This document shows positions 47,801 to 56,265 of a stretch of DNA of 64,000 nt, one piece after another; position 1 is the first letter of the stretch; the number at the start of each line of letters is the position of its first letter. The notes beneath the pieces are model-generated. The model was given only the letters and a program-made list of their open reading frames with translations. It had not been told where the DNA came from and ran no database searches. The stretch is from Vibrio alfacsensis (GTDB lineage: Bacteria; Pseudomonadota; Gammaproteobacteria; Enterobacterales; Vibrionaceae): NCBI RefSeq assembly GCF_003544875.1, contig NZ_CP032094.1, forward strand, positions 62,001-126,000, written 5' to 3'. Position numbers and translations under genes: made by a program.

Positions 47801-48042
47801 TGCAGCCAGCGCTATCGGAAGAGATGTTTGACGTCAATAACGAGGTGACGTTTACCTTCTTAGGGCGCACCAAAGTGACTTACATTAACCATGCCCGAAC
47901 TAACACTTACGAGCAGTTTGTGCCGAAAGAGTACAGCTTGTTGTTTAACGATGGGCGCACTGAAGTGATGACAACTGTTGTCGGTGAAGCGGCGCGCGCA
48001 GTACGTGATGGCGAAGTAGCGGAGCTAACGGTTCTGCTGTAG
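44874..48042 (+). CDS. GH149/GH94-like beta-1,3-glucan phosphorylase, frameshifted at its 5' end
   Basis: A ~1056-residue phosphorylase of the GH94-like group, closest by eye to GH149, which splits beta-1,3-oligoglucans with phosphate to glucose-1-phosphate. The main frame (44950-48042) opens PGLAGKKGIPLWAFYVNRGQG and contains DGEDTQHVYHIFSRKHGDLERDYN, SFGEGFWVDHWTYILDL and DKPGWNDAMNGLPGLFGSG with the catalytic Asp region. It has no ATG. The missing start is in another frame: EYYLDNGEFVIRDYDLKKTF joins if one T is added at 44948-44951 and one A at 44877-44881, giving MKKEYYLDNG from 44874. Thus two single-base losses in homopolymers. No signal peptide, so cytosolic. Operon with the GPH symporter. 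Confidence 0.82.
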
Positions 48043-48212
48043 TAGTAACCAACGCGTAGCGTTATGTTTCGCGTTGCAATGTTATTGGGCGACAGACATT
48101 GGTCGCCCAACCATTCCCAGCGTTCAAGGTTCAATAGTAACAAGCCCCTTCGCGCTAAGAACAATAATTATCGAACCATGGTTTGGTTTGAAACAAGAAG
48201 TAGGAATTTCCA

Positions 48213-49727
48213 ATGAGTGAAGCAAGCCAGTCTACAAGTGGTGTGAAACACTATCAAACTGCCTCGAATGACGTGATCCCGTGGTCGCAGAAAGTGGCGT
48301 TTGGAGTAGGTTCATTAGCCAACCAACTTTTCGCCGCAGCGCTCGGCGTTTTTATGATCGTATTGGTGATGAGTTTGGGTATGGACCCATTACTAGTCGG
48401 AATTTTGGGTGCTGTACCGCGTATTTTCGATGCGATTACTGACCCTTTGATGGGCTATATATCTGATAACTCTCGTACCCGTTGGGGTCGTCGTCGCCCT
48501 TACATTTTTGTGGGTGCGATCATTACCGGCGTGTCATTCATGTTAATGTGGCAGCTGTATCCAGAAAATGGTGAAGCGTACAACTTCACTTATTTCCTTG
48601 TTCTTTCGTTGCTGTTTTATCTTGGCTACACCATTTTTGCAACGCCGCTGGTCGCACTTGGCTATGAAATGAGTCCTGATTTCCACGAGCGTACCCGCAT
48701 CATGGCGGTTTCTCAGTGGATTGGTCAGCTTGCTTGGGTCATCGCACCTTGGTTCTGGGTGATCATCTATAACCCAACTTTTTACGAGAGTGCAGCAATT
48801 GGTAGCCGCAATTTAGCGATCTGGGTTGGTTTACTTTGTCTAATGTTCGGCGTGATCCCTGCCATTTTTTGTAAAGAGCGCGTATTGCCGCCACGCACAG
48901 TAGAAGCGATGACCATTTCATCACTTAGCTCGGTGATACTGAAGTTCTTTAAAGGCATTTGGCAAACCTTCAAGTGTTTACCGTTTGTGCAGCTGTGCAG
49001 CGCCACTTTCCTTGTGTTTAACGGTTTTCAGACGGTCGCACAGTTTGCATTCTTCATTATTGTGTTTTACGTATTTAATGGCGATCAAGGCGCAGCAGGC
49101 ACGTGGCCGGCGTGGTTTGGTACCATCAGTTCATTGTGTACTTGCTTACTGGTTATCCCATTTATCACCAAAATGTCGCAAAAGCTCGGCAAGAAAAATG
49201 CGTTTATCGTTTCGACGCTGATCTCAATCTTGGGTTACTTGTTACGCTGGTGGGCATTTGAACAAGCACTGAATCCTGCAACACACTGGATGATGTTTGT
49301 TTCGCTTCCATTGATGACGTTTGGTATTGGTGGTCTGTTCACTTTGATGATGTCTATGACGGCAGACGTGTGTGACCTTGATGAGCTTGAAACCGGTGAG
49401 CGCCGTGAAGGTATCTTTGGTGCGGTGTACTGGTGGTTCGTTAAATTGGGCACTGCCATCGCTACCTTGATTTCAGGGTGGGTACTCAGCACTATTGGTT
49501 ATGGTCGTCTTGAAGAGATTCGTAACTCATTACAGCAAGGTGAGTCCTTGTTGGCAATGCCGGAAGCTGCGGAAATAATTAACTTGTTGCGTATGGCGGA
49601 TATTGCGGTGCCAGTGTTCACAGCCACTATGGCTATCGTCGTGATGAGCCGTTATAACTTCAGTGAAGAGCGAGCACACCAAGTCCGTGAAGAGTTGGAA
49701 AAACGTCGCGGTAAGGTCGCTCATTAA
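48213..49727 (+). CDS. GPH-family sugar:cation symporter
   Basis: A 504-residue, 12-helix MFS transporter of the glycoside-pentoside-hexuronide (MelB-like) family. GVGSLANQLFAAALGVFM, then RIFDAITDPLMGYISDNSRTRWGRRRPYIF, carry the family Asp and the R-x-G-R-R-R-P loop. SMTADVCDLDELETGERREG is the other family motif. It starts after AGGAATTTCC and lies 170 bases after the phosphorylase, so it is expected to bring laminaribiose or short beta-glucan oligomers to it. The substrate is inferred from neighbours. Confidence 0.9.
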   Translation: MSEASQSTSGVKHYQTASNDVIPWSQKVAFGVGSLANQLFAAALGVFMIVLVMSLGMDPLLVGILGAVPRIFDAITDPLMGYISDNSRTRWGRRRPYIFVGAIITGVSFMLMWQLYPENGEAYNFTYFLVLSLLFYLGYTIFATPLVALGYEMSPDFHERTRIMAVSQWIGQLAWVIAPWFWVIIYNPTFYESAAIGSRNLAIWVGLLCLMFGVIPAIFCKERVLPPRTVEAMTISSLSSVILKFFKGIWQTFKCLPFVQLCSATFLVFNGFQTVAQFAFFIIVFYVFNGDQGAAGTWPAWFGTISSLCTCLLVIPFITKMSQKLGKKNAFIVSTLISILGYLLRWWAFEQALNPATHWMMFVSLPLMTFGIGGLFTLMMSMTADVCDLDELETGERREGIFGAVYWWFVKLGTAIATLISGWVLSTIGYGRLEEIRNSLQQGESLLAMPEAAEIINLLRMADIAVPVFTATMAIVVMSRYNFSEERAHQVREELEKRRGKVAH

Positions 49728-49801
49728 CACATCAATTGATTCGTTGATTTGAACTCTCTTTTACAATAAGTAGCATGTTAAGAGGGTTCGAATTTAATTG
49801 G

Positions 49802-49815
49802 TGTAAGCGCTTTCC
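49802..49815. promoter_or_regulatory. LacI-type operator before GH30
   Basis: TGTAAGCGCTTTCC, 98 bases upstream of the GH30 start; close to the copy before the sugar porin at 61109. Confidence 0.65.
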
Positions 49816-49912
49816 TTGAATGCCGCGTAGAGTCACAGAAAAATTGACAATAAATATTGATAATTAAAATCATTGTTTCTCAGAAACTTTGTGAATTATC
49901 TATTGAGTACCA

Positions 49913-51271
49913 ATGAAACTTTATCAAACCGCAAAGGATACTGAACATCGGTTATCTGAAGTGCCTGTTGCTGCGCTCACTAATGATTACTTGCAAGCAG
50001 ATACGACAACTTATACCGACGCTGGTGAACTGTTCAACGTGTTCCTTGATCACACGAAAACTTTCCAAGAATGGGAAGGCTTTGGGGGAGCATTTACTGA
50101 ATCCGCAGCTAATGTACTAAATCGAATGAGTCCAGAAAACCGCAAAATCATGATGGAGGGGTACTTTCATCCTGAGCACGGTATTGGTTACAACTTTTGC
50201 CGTACTCATATAAACAGCTGTGATTTTTCGTTAGAAAACTGGGCATGTTGCGAAGAGGAAGGCTCGCAGTTAGCGGGCTTTAACCTAGAGCGTGATAAGC
50301 AGCAAATCATCCCGATGATCCATTGGGCGAAAGAGATTGCAGCGGAAGAGATCACATTGTTTTCTTCGCCTTGGAGCCCACCGGCATGGATGAAAACCAA
50401 TGGTCAAATGAATCATGGCGGTAAGTTAAAACCAGAACATGCAGCGACTTGGGCGTTGTATTACTGCAAATATATTCAAGCAATGCGTGCCGAGGGAATT
50501 GAAATCTCGGCGCTTACGGTACAAAACGAACCTGCTGCGACCCAAGTGTGGGATTCTTGCGTATACAGCGCAGAAGAAGAACGTGACTTTGTGCGTGACT
50601 ATTTAGGCCCGACATTGGTAGAACAAGGGTTGGCTGACATTAAACTGGTGACTTGGGATCACAACCGCGCAGAAGCATTCCATCGTGCTCGAGTGATGTT
50701 TGATGATCCGAAAGCAAACCAATACGTGTATGGCATTGGTATCCATTGGTACATGGGTGACAATTACGACAATCTACGTTTAGTCAATGATATTTACAAA
50801 GATAAAAAAATATGGTTTACCGAAGGTTGCCAAGAAGGCGGTCCACACATTGGTGAGTGGAAAGTGGCGGAGCGTTATGGTCATTCTATGATCAATGACC
50901 TGAATCACTACACCAGCGCATGGTGTGATTGGAACCTGTTCTTGGATGAAACAGGTGGTCCGAACCACGTGAATAACCTTTGCAGCGCGCCAATTCTTGG
51001 TAACACGAGTAATGATGAAGTGATATTCAACCCATCTTACTATTACATGGGACACTTATCTAAATTCATTAAACGCGGTGCGAAGCGTGTGGCGTTGGCA
51101 ACCTCGAGTGATGATCTGGAAGGTACAGCATTCATTAACCCTAACGGTGAAAAGGTGGTTGTATTGATGAACCGTCTCGATCGACAAGTTGTGTACGCGC
51201 TGAATCATCTTGGCAATGGCGGTTACATCACCATGCCACCGCGCTCGATGCAGACCTTGATCATTGATTAA
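49913..51271 (+). CDS. GH30 beta-glucosidase/beta-1,6-glucanase, cytosolic
   Basis: A 452-residue GH30 enzyme with no signal peptide. Acid/base E206 lies in LTVQNEPAAT and nucleophile E304 in IWFTEGCQEG. WEGFGGAFTESAANVL and FSSPWSPPAWMKTNGQM are family blocks, and the C-terminal beta domain ends MPPRSMQTLIID. GH30 members cut beta-glucosides or beta-1,6-glucan; laminarin carries beta-1,6 side branches, so intracellular debranching of imported oligomers is a good guess. No strong ribosome site is seen. Own LacI-type operator upstream and own terminator downstream. Confidence 0.88.
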   Translation: MKLYQTAKDTEHRLSEVPVAALTNDYLQADTTTYTDAGELFNVFLDHTKTFQEWEGFGGAFTESAANVLNRMSPENRKIMMEGYFHPEHGIGYNFCRTHINSCDFSLENWACCEEEGSQLAGFNLERDKQQIIPMIHWAKEIAAEEITLFSSPWSPPAWMKTNGQMNHGGKLKPEHAATWALYYCKYIQAMRAEGIEISALTVQNEPAATQVWDSCVYSAEEERDFVRDYLGPTLVEQGLADIKLVTWDHNRAEAFHRARVMFDDPKANQYVYGIGIHWYMGDNYDNLRLVNDIYKDKKIWFTEGCQEGGPHIGEWKVAERYGHSMINDLNHYTSAWCDWNLFLDETGGPNHVNNLCSAPILGNTSNDEVIFNPSYYYMGHLSKFIKRGAKRVALATSSDDLEGTAFINPNGEKVVVLMNRLDRQVVYALNHLGNGGYITMPPRSMQTLIID

Positions 51272-51294
51272 CCTCGATGTTGGTTGAGGATGTT

Positions 51295-51325
51295 AAGCCG
51301 ATGGAGCAAACCATCGGCTTTTTTG
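51295..51325 (+). terminator. Terminator after GH30
   Basis: AAGCCGATGG (51295-51304) pairs exactly with CCATCGGCTT (51311-51320) around six bases, then TTTT. Confidence 0.9.
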
Positions 51326-51480
51326 ATCTGGGGCAAATCAAATCACATTCCCTAACTGTGTATCACGAGATCATTTGGGTATAACATCCAGTTTCTCATC
51401 AATTACACGATACGAAACTTTGCCTAATAGCGTCACAAATTTGATTGTAACTGTTTAACCGGAAAATGGTTTTCGTCATA

Positions 51481-51496
51481 ATGAAACCGCTTTCAT
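51481..51496. promoter_or_regulatory. LacI-type operator before the first GH16 gene
   Basis: ATGAAACCGCTTTCAT, a near-perfect palindrome 16 bases before the GH16 ATG. Confidence 0.65.
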
Positions 51497-51512
51497 TTTA
51501 TTGGTAAGGGTT

Positions 51513-52564
51513 ATGAAAAGTTTAATTTAGTCAATTTCCCACTATTGGCTTTGTGTGGAACCGCTGCGTTGATGGGTTGTAGTGATGATTCAAGTCCCAC
51601 GTCCGATGATTCAAATAAGCCTACTGAGCAGGGTTGGCGCTTAGTGTGGAACGATGAATTTGATGGCAGCAAAATTGATGTGACGAAGTGGGAACACGAA
51701 CATGATTGCTGGGGCGGCGGTAATGGCGAACAGCAATGTTACACCCCGAAAGCGGACAACTCCTTTGTTAAAGATGGTTATCTCAACATCATTGCAAAAC
51801 AAGAGTCATACACTGGTCCTGACAACAATGGTAATCTTGTAACCTTGCCTTACACGTCTGCGCGTTTGCGCACTATGAACAAAGGTGATTGGACCTACGG
51901 TCGTTTTGAAATCCGGGCAAAAATGCCGTCGGGCCAAGGCACTTGGCCGGCGATTTGGATGTTACCAACGGACTACGTTTACGGTGGTTGGGCGGCATCT
52001 GGCGAAATTGACATTATGGAAGCGGTGAACCTGAAAGCAGCGAATGATGATCCGGAAAACCCGCAACTTAATGGTACCCCAGAGCGTCGCGTGCACGGCA
52101 CCTTGCACTACGGTGGCTCTTGGCCACACAATGTTCACTCAGGCCAACAATACTACCTGCCTGATGGCGTGAACCCTGCTGATGGTTTCCATACTTATGC
52201 GGTTGAATGGGAAAAAGATGAGATCCGTTGGTATGTGGATGGTATTCACTACGCAACCCAGCGTTCGAATGGTTGGTACAGTCAATATTGGGACGATAAA
52301 CTAGGCCAAACTGTCATCGGCTCTGAAGATGCCCCATTTAACCAAGACTTCCATATTCTGCTTAACCTCGCTGTTGGCGGATCGTGGGCAGGCAATACCA
52401 ACGATAAAGGTATTGACCCAAATGTGTTTCCACAAACCATGAAAGTCGATTTCGTTCGTGTCTACGAATGTGCTCAAAATACAGTCACCGGAAAAGGTTG
52501 CGCCACTGTTTCACCTGATGCGATCTTAGTTGACGGAAATCCAGGTCCTAAAGCTCAACAGTAA
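51513..52564 (+). CDS. GH16 laminarinase lipoprotein (single domain), frameshifted in its signal peptide
   Basis: A secreted endo-beta-1,3-glucanase of GH16. Catalytic E165 and E170 are in SGEIDIMEAV; GRFEIRAKMPSGQGTWPAIWML and LNLAVGGSW are further marks. The natural start is ATG at 51513 after TAAGGG, but reading from it stops at MKSLI. Adding one A to the AAAA run (51516-51519) gives MKKFNLVNFPLLALCGTAAL and a lipobox Cys at residue 23, a 350-residue lipoprotein. As written, only a TTG at 51545 opens the frame and would lose half the signal. About three quarters identical by eye to the GH16 domain at 58563-60119, so a duplicate. Confidence 0.88.
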
Positions 52565-52640
52565 TCGTTTTACTTTTCATTCAGTTTTGGTGTTTGCGTT
52601 GCGATTTTGCAAATACCGCTACTTTTGATTCCAATATATT

Positions 52641-52667
52641 TACTCGCTTTCGGGCGAGTATTTTTTT
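52641..52667 (+). terminator. Terminator after the first GH16 gene
   Basis: TACTCGC (52641-52647) pairs with GCGAGTA (52654-52660), followed by seven T. Confidence 0.88.
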
Positions 52668-52920
52668 CACTACTATCTCGTAAGTTACTTGGGCGATTCG
52701 TTATTTCGGACTTTAATAAACGATACGCTTCGAGTCATTGGCACCGCGCAAAACGTTTCCGTTATTACCTCTAATCCACGCACTTACATAACGTACTTCG
52801 CCTTCCATTGATGCTCTTTATCGGAAAAATGGTCAATATGTGAACTCTCTTATTCCAAGTCCTATGTGTGCACGAGTTGACTAAACTGCGAGTCAACAGA
52901 CTTGCCGCAAGGGCAGAAAA

Positions 52921-52955
52921 AAGCTCCTTTCTTACGATGAAGTAAAAAGGAGCTT
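52921..52955 (-). terminator. Terminator after the GH3 gene
   Basis: AAGCTCCTTT with an extended arm pairs with AAAGGAGCTT with one bulge. Minus-strand continuation is GGAGCTTTTTTCTG. Confidence 0.75.
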
Positions 52956-53046
52956 GATGGCGTTTACGTTGCACTCATATGTTATCTAACACTGTTGTGA
53001 GGTTGCGCACTGTTATGGCGCGGCAACCTCAAGTTGTGTTATCTGA

Positions 53047-55836
53047 TCAGGGCTGCAATACTGTCTCGCAGGCAACTGCGTCCGCAGGGATGCCAGCTGG
53101 GTTAGGTACATAGCGTACTTTAGCAAGATCGAACGTTACCGCCTCTTCGCTGAAGAGTAAGAACGGGGTGCTCATGGTTTGGAACGACATACCCGCTTTC
53201 ATCAAACAGTTGAGTGGCAGTTTGATGGTACTCCATTGTTCAGAGGGTTCGGGCAATACTTTGTCCAGCGGAATTTCACCTCGGCACGGCCACTCGCAAT
53301 GAGCGGCTAAGATCAGGCTTTCTGGCGCAGGTGAGTGCATACGAACATCAAACTCCAAGGTGGCATTGGCGTTGAGGTAGCGGTTGTAATCAGCACCTTT
53401 CTCGTTCGGGGTTTGCATGTAAACTTGCGCTGGTGCAAGTTCGGCATAGCGCCCTTGCTTACCGTTAAACACAACGTTCAGTGCCGATTGCTGCATGCCA
53501 TCATAGTTGATTCCGGTGGTGCTTAGCGAACCGATACTGGTTTCCCCTTTGCTGACAGGTAGACTTTGCCACTCGTTTGCTGCCCCAGAGAGTCGAGTCA
53601 CAAACTCGCCTTTGGCGTCTTTGCCGAAAATCTCCAGTGGTAGCTGTGCGATATGGCTGTCTGGTTTTTCCATACCACAACCGTGCATACGTGGGTCGAG
53701 CGGCAGGGCGTTGAGATTGGTAAAACGTGCAGGTACGTCGGTTTCGCCGGCATAGTTAAGCCCGTAACCGTATGGGAATAAGGGCGCATGCTCACCATCA
53801 AGAGGCTGTTCAATTAATTGGCCAGTAATGCCATCGACAGGGGTTTGATAGTCTGGGATATTCGGCGCAGCACGGTTGATGGTCGTTGAGCATTTCTGCG
53901 CGCCCCATGAATAACTCAGTTTCCCTTTGAAATCAGCATTGTGGTTGGCAAATAACACATCGGTGATCCCAAGCCCTTCGGTGCCGGGTAGCCAAGCGGC
54001 AACAAACGCATCTGAGTGGTTAATTTCTTCGTTCACGTACAAAGGACGACCGGAAAAAAATACCGTGACCACTTGGTAGCCTTGAGCTTTGAGTGATTTA
54101 ATCGTGTTGAGATCTTGGGCATAGGATGGTTTAAGGGCTGCGTACTCAAGGGTCTGAGTTCGGCCAATGTCACCAAACATTTCAGCGTAGGGATCTTCAC
54201 CAATCACAACCAGTGCGATGGCATCCTCTGGTGAGGTCTGAGCCGGATCCGTAAAGACGTTATCGGAGCCAACTTCTTGCTGCATCGCCATCAAGAGTGT
54301 TTGTGCGTTAGGAAAGTCTTTTTCGATGCTGTTGCCATCCCCTTGCCAAGTGAGCGACCAGCCGCCCGTTTGCTTGGTTATGTCATTGGCCGCAGAGCCG
54401 ACCACCAGGTATTTGCTTGCCGTATCTAATGGCAAAATGTTTTGGTGGTTTTTGAGCAGCACTAGAGATTCTGAAACGGCTTGACGCGCGATGGCGACAT
54501 GTTCAGGTGCACTCAGGATGGCTTCGTTTCCAGCCAAACTACGTTCTGAGGGCTTTGGTTTTTGCCACAAATTGGCGCGCATTTTAACCCGCAAGATCCG
54601 CGTTACCGCATCATCAATGCGGCTTATAGGGATCAAACCAGAATGCACTTGTGCAATCACGTTGTGGTAAAATGCTTGCCAATCTTCACGTTCGGTGATC
54701 ATAAACACATCGTTACCAGCGAGTACCGCTTGAGGACAATTTGCAGCAGTACATCCATTGATTTCGCCTTGACCATTCCAGTCGGTCACCACGATACCAT
54801 CAAAGCCCATTTTTCCTTTGAGCACATCAGTGATGAGGTACTGAGAACCGTGAATTTTCTGGTTGTTCATGTAAGCGTTCTGCGGGGCAATACGATCTGC
54901 GCCTGAGACCATAGGATCATAGTTATTTGGGTTCCACCACGAGTTAAATGAGGCCATTACTACTTGAGCGCCTGCGTGCAAACCGGCAATGTAACCCATG
55001 GCATGAATGTTGCGCAGGTATTCTTCGCTGTAACGGTTTTGACCGTGGTCGACACCACCGAGAGTGCCACCATCACCAATCCAGTGTTTCACGTTAGAAA
55101 TGACATGTGTGTCACTTTTTAAACCATCGGCACCACCTTGAATACCCGCTACCATGCGACCTGCATATTGGTAGACAATTTCAGGATCTTCAGAATACCC
55201 CTCATATACGCGCCCCCAGCGGTAATCTCGTGGGGTGGCGACTGTTGGTGCAAATGTCCAATCAAGACCAGTCGCGGCTATTTCTCGCGCGGTTGCGCGA
55301 CCGATTTCTTCAATCAATCCAGGGTTGCGCGTTGCGCCCAAGCCAATATTGTGGGGGAATACCGTAGCGCGAAACACGTTGTTGTGGCCGTGAACAGCAT
55401 CGGTTGCCCACATGAATGGAATACGAAAACCTCGGTCAGAGTAGGCGCGTTCAAGTGCTAGCCAAAATTTGTCTGCTTCTTTAGTCCAATCGCTCGCGCT
55501 TGCGTATTTATTGCCGGACGGAAAAGCGCCGCCGCCGTTTAGGATTGAGCCGAGTTTATATTGATACGCTTCTTCAGGGGTGACATCCCTTAAATCGGGT
55601 TGCACCATTTGCCCCACTTTTTCTTCAAGTGTCATCAGCGCGACAATTCGTGCAATTTCTGCTTCGATAACAGGATCGGATTTGATAACGCTATTGACTG
55701 GTTGCCAGTCTGACAAATAAGGGAGGGATGTAGGTATTGTTGTTTCGCTTTCGTTTGGGATCAAAGTGATTTCGCAGCCGGACAACAACACGGCAGAAAC
55801 ACATAGACTCAAAAAAGTTTGTTTATTAGCAAACAT
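53047..55836 (-). CDS. GH3 exo-beta-glucosidase lipoprotein, ExoP-like
   Basis: A 929-residue lipoprotein: signal MFANKQTFLSLCVSAVLLSG with lipobox C21. The GH3 N-domain is PFMWATDAVHGHNNVFRATV, and nucleophile D352 is in GFDGIVVTDWNGQG. The second GH3 domain contains ARQAVSESLVLLKN and the FFSGRPLYVNEEI region. Residues about 745-929 form an extra beta-sandwich like the galactose-binding-like domain of Pseudoalteromonas ExoP. Acts from the non-reducing end, releasing glucose from beta-1,3 or beta-1,4-glucans. Start supported by GGAG 5 bases upstream. No LacI-type site was seen before it, unlike its neighbours. Confidence 0.92.
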   Translation of the reverse strand: MFANKQTFLSLCVSAVLLSGCEITLIPNESETTIPTSLPYLSDWQPVNSVIKSDPVIEAEIARIVALMTLEEKVGQMVQPDLRDVTPEEAYQYKLGSILNGGGAFPSGNKYASASDWTKEADKFWLALERAYSDRGFRIPFMWATDAVHGHNNVFRATVFPHNIGLGATRNPGLIEEIGRATAREIAATGLDWTFAPTVATPRDYRWGRVYEGYSEDPEIVYQYAGRMVAGIQGGADGLKSDTHVISNVKHWIGDGGTLGGVDHGQNRYSEEYLRNIHAMGYIAGLHAGAQVVMASFNSWWNPNNYDPMVSGADRIAPQNAYMNNQKIHGSQYLITDVLKGKMGFDGIVVTDWNGQGEINGCTAANCPQAVLAGNDVFMITEREDWQAFYHNVIAQVHSGLIPISRIDDAVTRILRVKMRANLWQKPKPSERSLAGNEAILSAPEHVAIARQAVSESLVLLKNHQNILPLDTASKYLVVGSAANDITKQTGGWSLTWQGDGNSIEKDFPNAQTLLMAMQQEVGSDNVFTDPAQTSPEDAIALVVIGEDPYAEMFGDIGRTQTLEYAALKPSYAQDLNTIKSLKAQGYQVVTVFFSGRPLYVNEEINHSDAFVAAWLPGTEGLGITDVLFANHNADFKGKLSYSWGAQKCSTTINRAAPNIPDYQTPVDGITGQLIEQPLDGEHAPLFPYGYGLNYAGETDVPARFTNLNALPLDPRMHGCGMEKPDSHIAQLPLEIFGKDAKGEFVTRLSGAANEWQSLPVSKGETSIGSLSTTGINYDGMQQSALNVVFNGKQGRYAELAPAQVYMQTPNEKGADYNRYLNANATLEFDVRMHSPAPESLILAAHCEWPCRGEIPLDKVLPEPSEQWSTIKLPLNCLMKAGMSFQTMSTPFLLFSEEAVTFDLAKVRYVPNPAGIPADAVACETVLQP

Positions 55837-55955
55837 AAAAACTCCAGCCTTACCAAAGTAAGGTGATTAAATAAGTACAGGAATTGGAACTAAGCCAAAA
55901 GATCGCTTGCTGTTTAGGAGCAAGTAAAGGGGGACGCTTAACCATGAATAAGAAT

Positions 55956-55998
55956 AAAGTACACCTACAACGATATATCGCTTGTAGGTGTACTTTTT
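55956..55998. terminator. Long perfect hairpin, likely terminator of the 60-residue gene
   Basis: A 15-bp perfect stem (55956-55970 with 55982-55996) around an 11-base loop. Plus-strand tail TTTTT; minus-strand tail TTTATTCTT. It lies just past the stop of the small minus-strand gene. Confidence 0.75.
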
Positions 55999-56022
55999 GG
56001 TGATATAAGAACGATGTGCAGG

Positions 56023-56204
56023 TTAGGCTTCTTTGATCAAATAACGATTTTTGTAGTTGTGTGAGCAAAGCGAGCCTCTACTCACTTTAAATGGTAATCC
56101 AGCCGGAACAATGATTGAGCGCTTCTTGTAGCGGATCAGCTCCTGCAGAGAAGTGACTTGAATATTTTTTCTTTTAGCTTTTCCCAGTAGTTATTAAAAC
56201 TCAT
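56023..56204 (-). pseudogene. 60-residue small protein, frameshifted
   Basis: Reading from ATG at 56204 (after AGGTAAG) gives MSFNNYWEKLKEK and then, in the next frame, NIQVTSLQELIRYKKRSIIV continuing to NRYLIKEA and a stop at 56023. The two halves join into one 60-residue protein if one A is added to the A6 run (minus strand; T6 at 56165-56170). The protein is basic and soluble, with PAGLPFKVSRGSLCSHNYKN near the end. It has a ribosome site and a terminator, so the gene looks real. No family recognised. Confidence 0.5.
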
Positions 56205-56232
56205 AAACTTACCTATGACACCGAGTAAAAAT

Positions 56233-56254
56233 AGGGTGCCAAAATGGCATCCCC
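56233..56254 (-). terminator. Terminator of the four-module lipoprotein
   Basis: GGGTGCCA pairs with TGGCATCCC with one bulge. Minus-strand tail CTATTTTTAC. It sits 12 bases past the stop. Confidence 0.75.
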
Positions 56255-56265
56255 AAATGATAAAA

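Larger units (their letters stand above)
52565..53046. other. Spacer between convergent GH16 and GH3 genes
   Basis: 482 bp with two terminators (52641, 52921) and a further stem at 52998-53031. No gene was seen. Confidence 0.5.

Noticed and set aside
54562..55461. Frames of 86-114 codons antisense to GH3
   Set aside because: Shadow frames of a well-supported GH3 gene.
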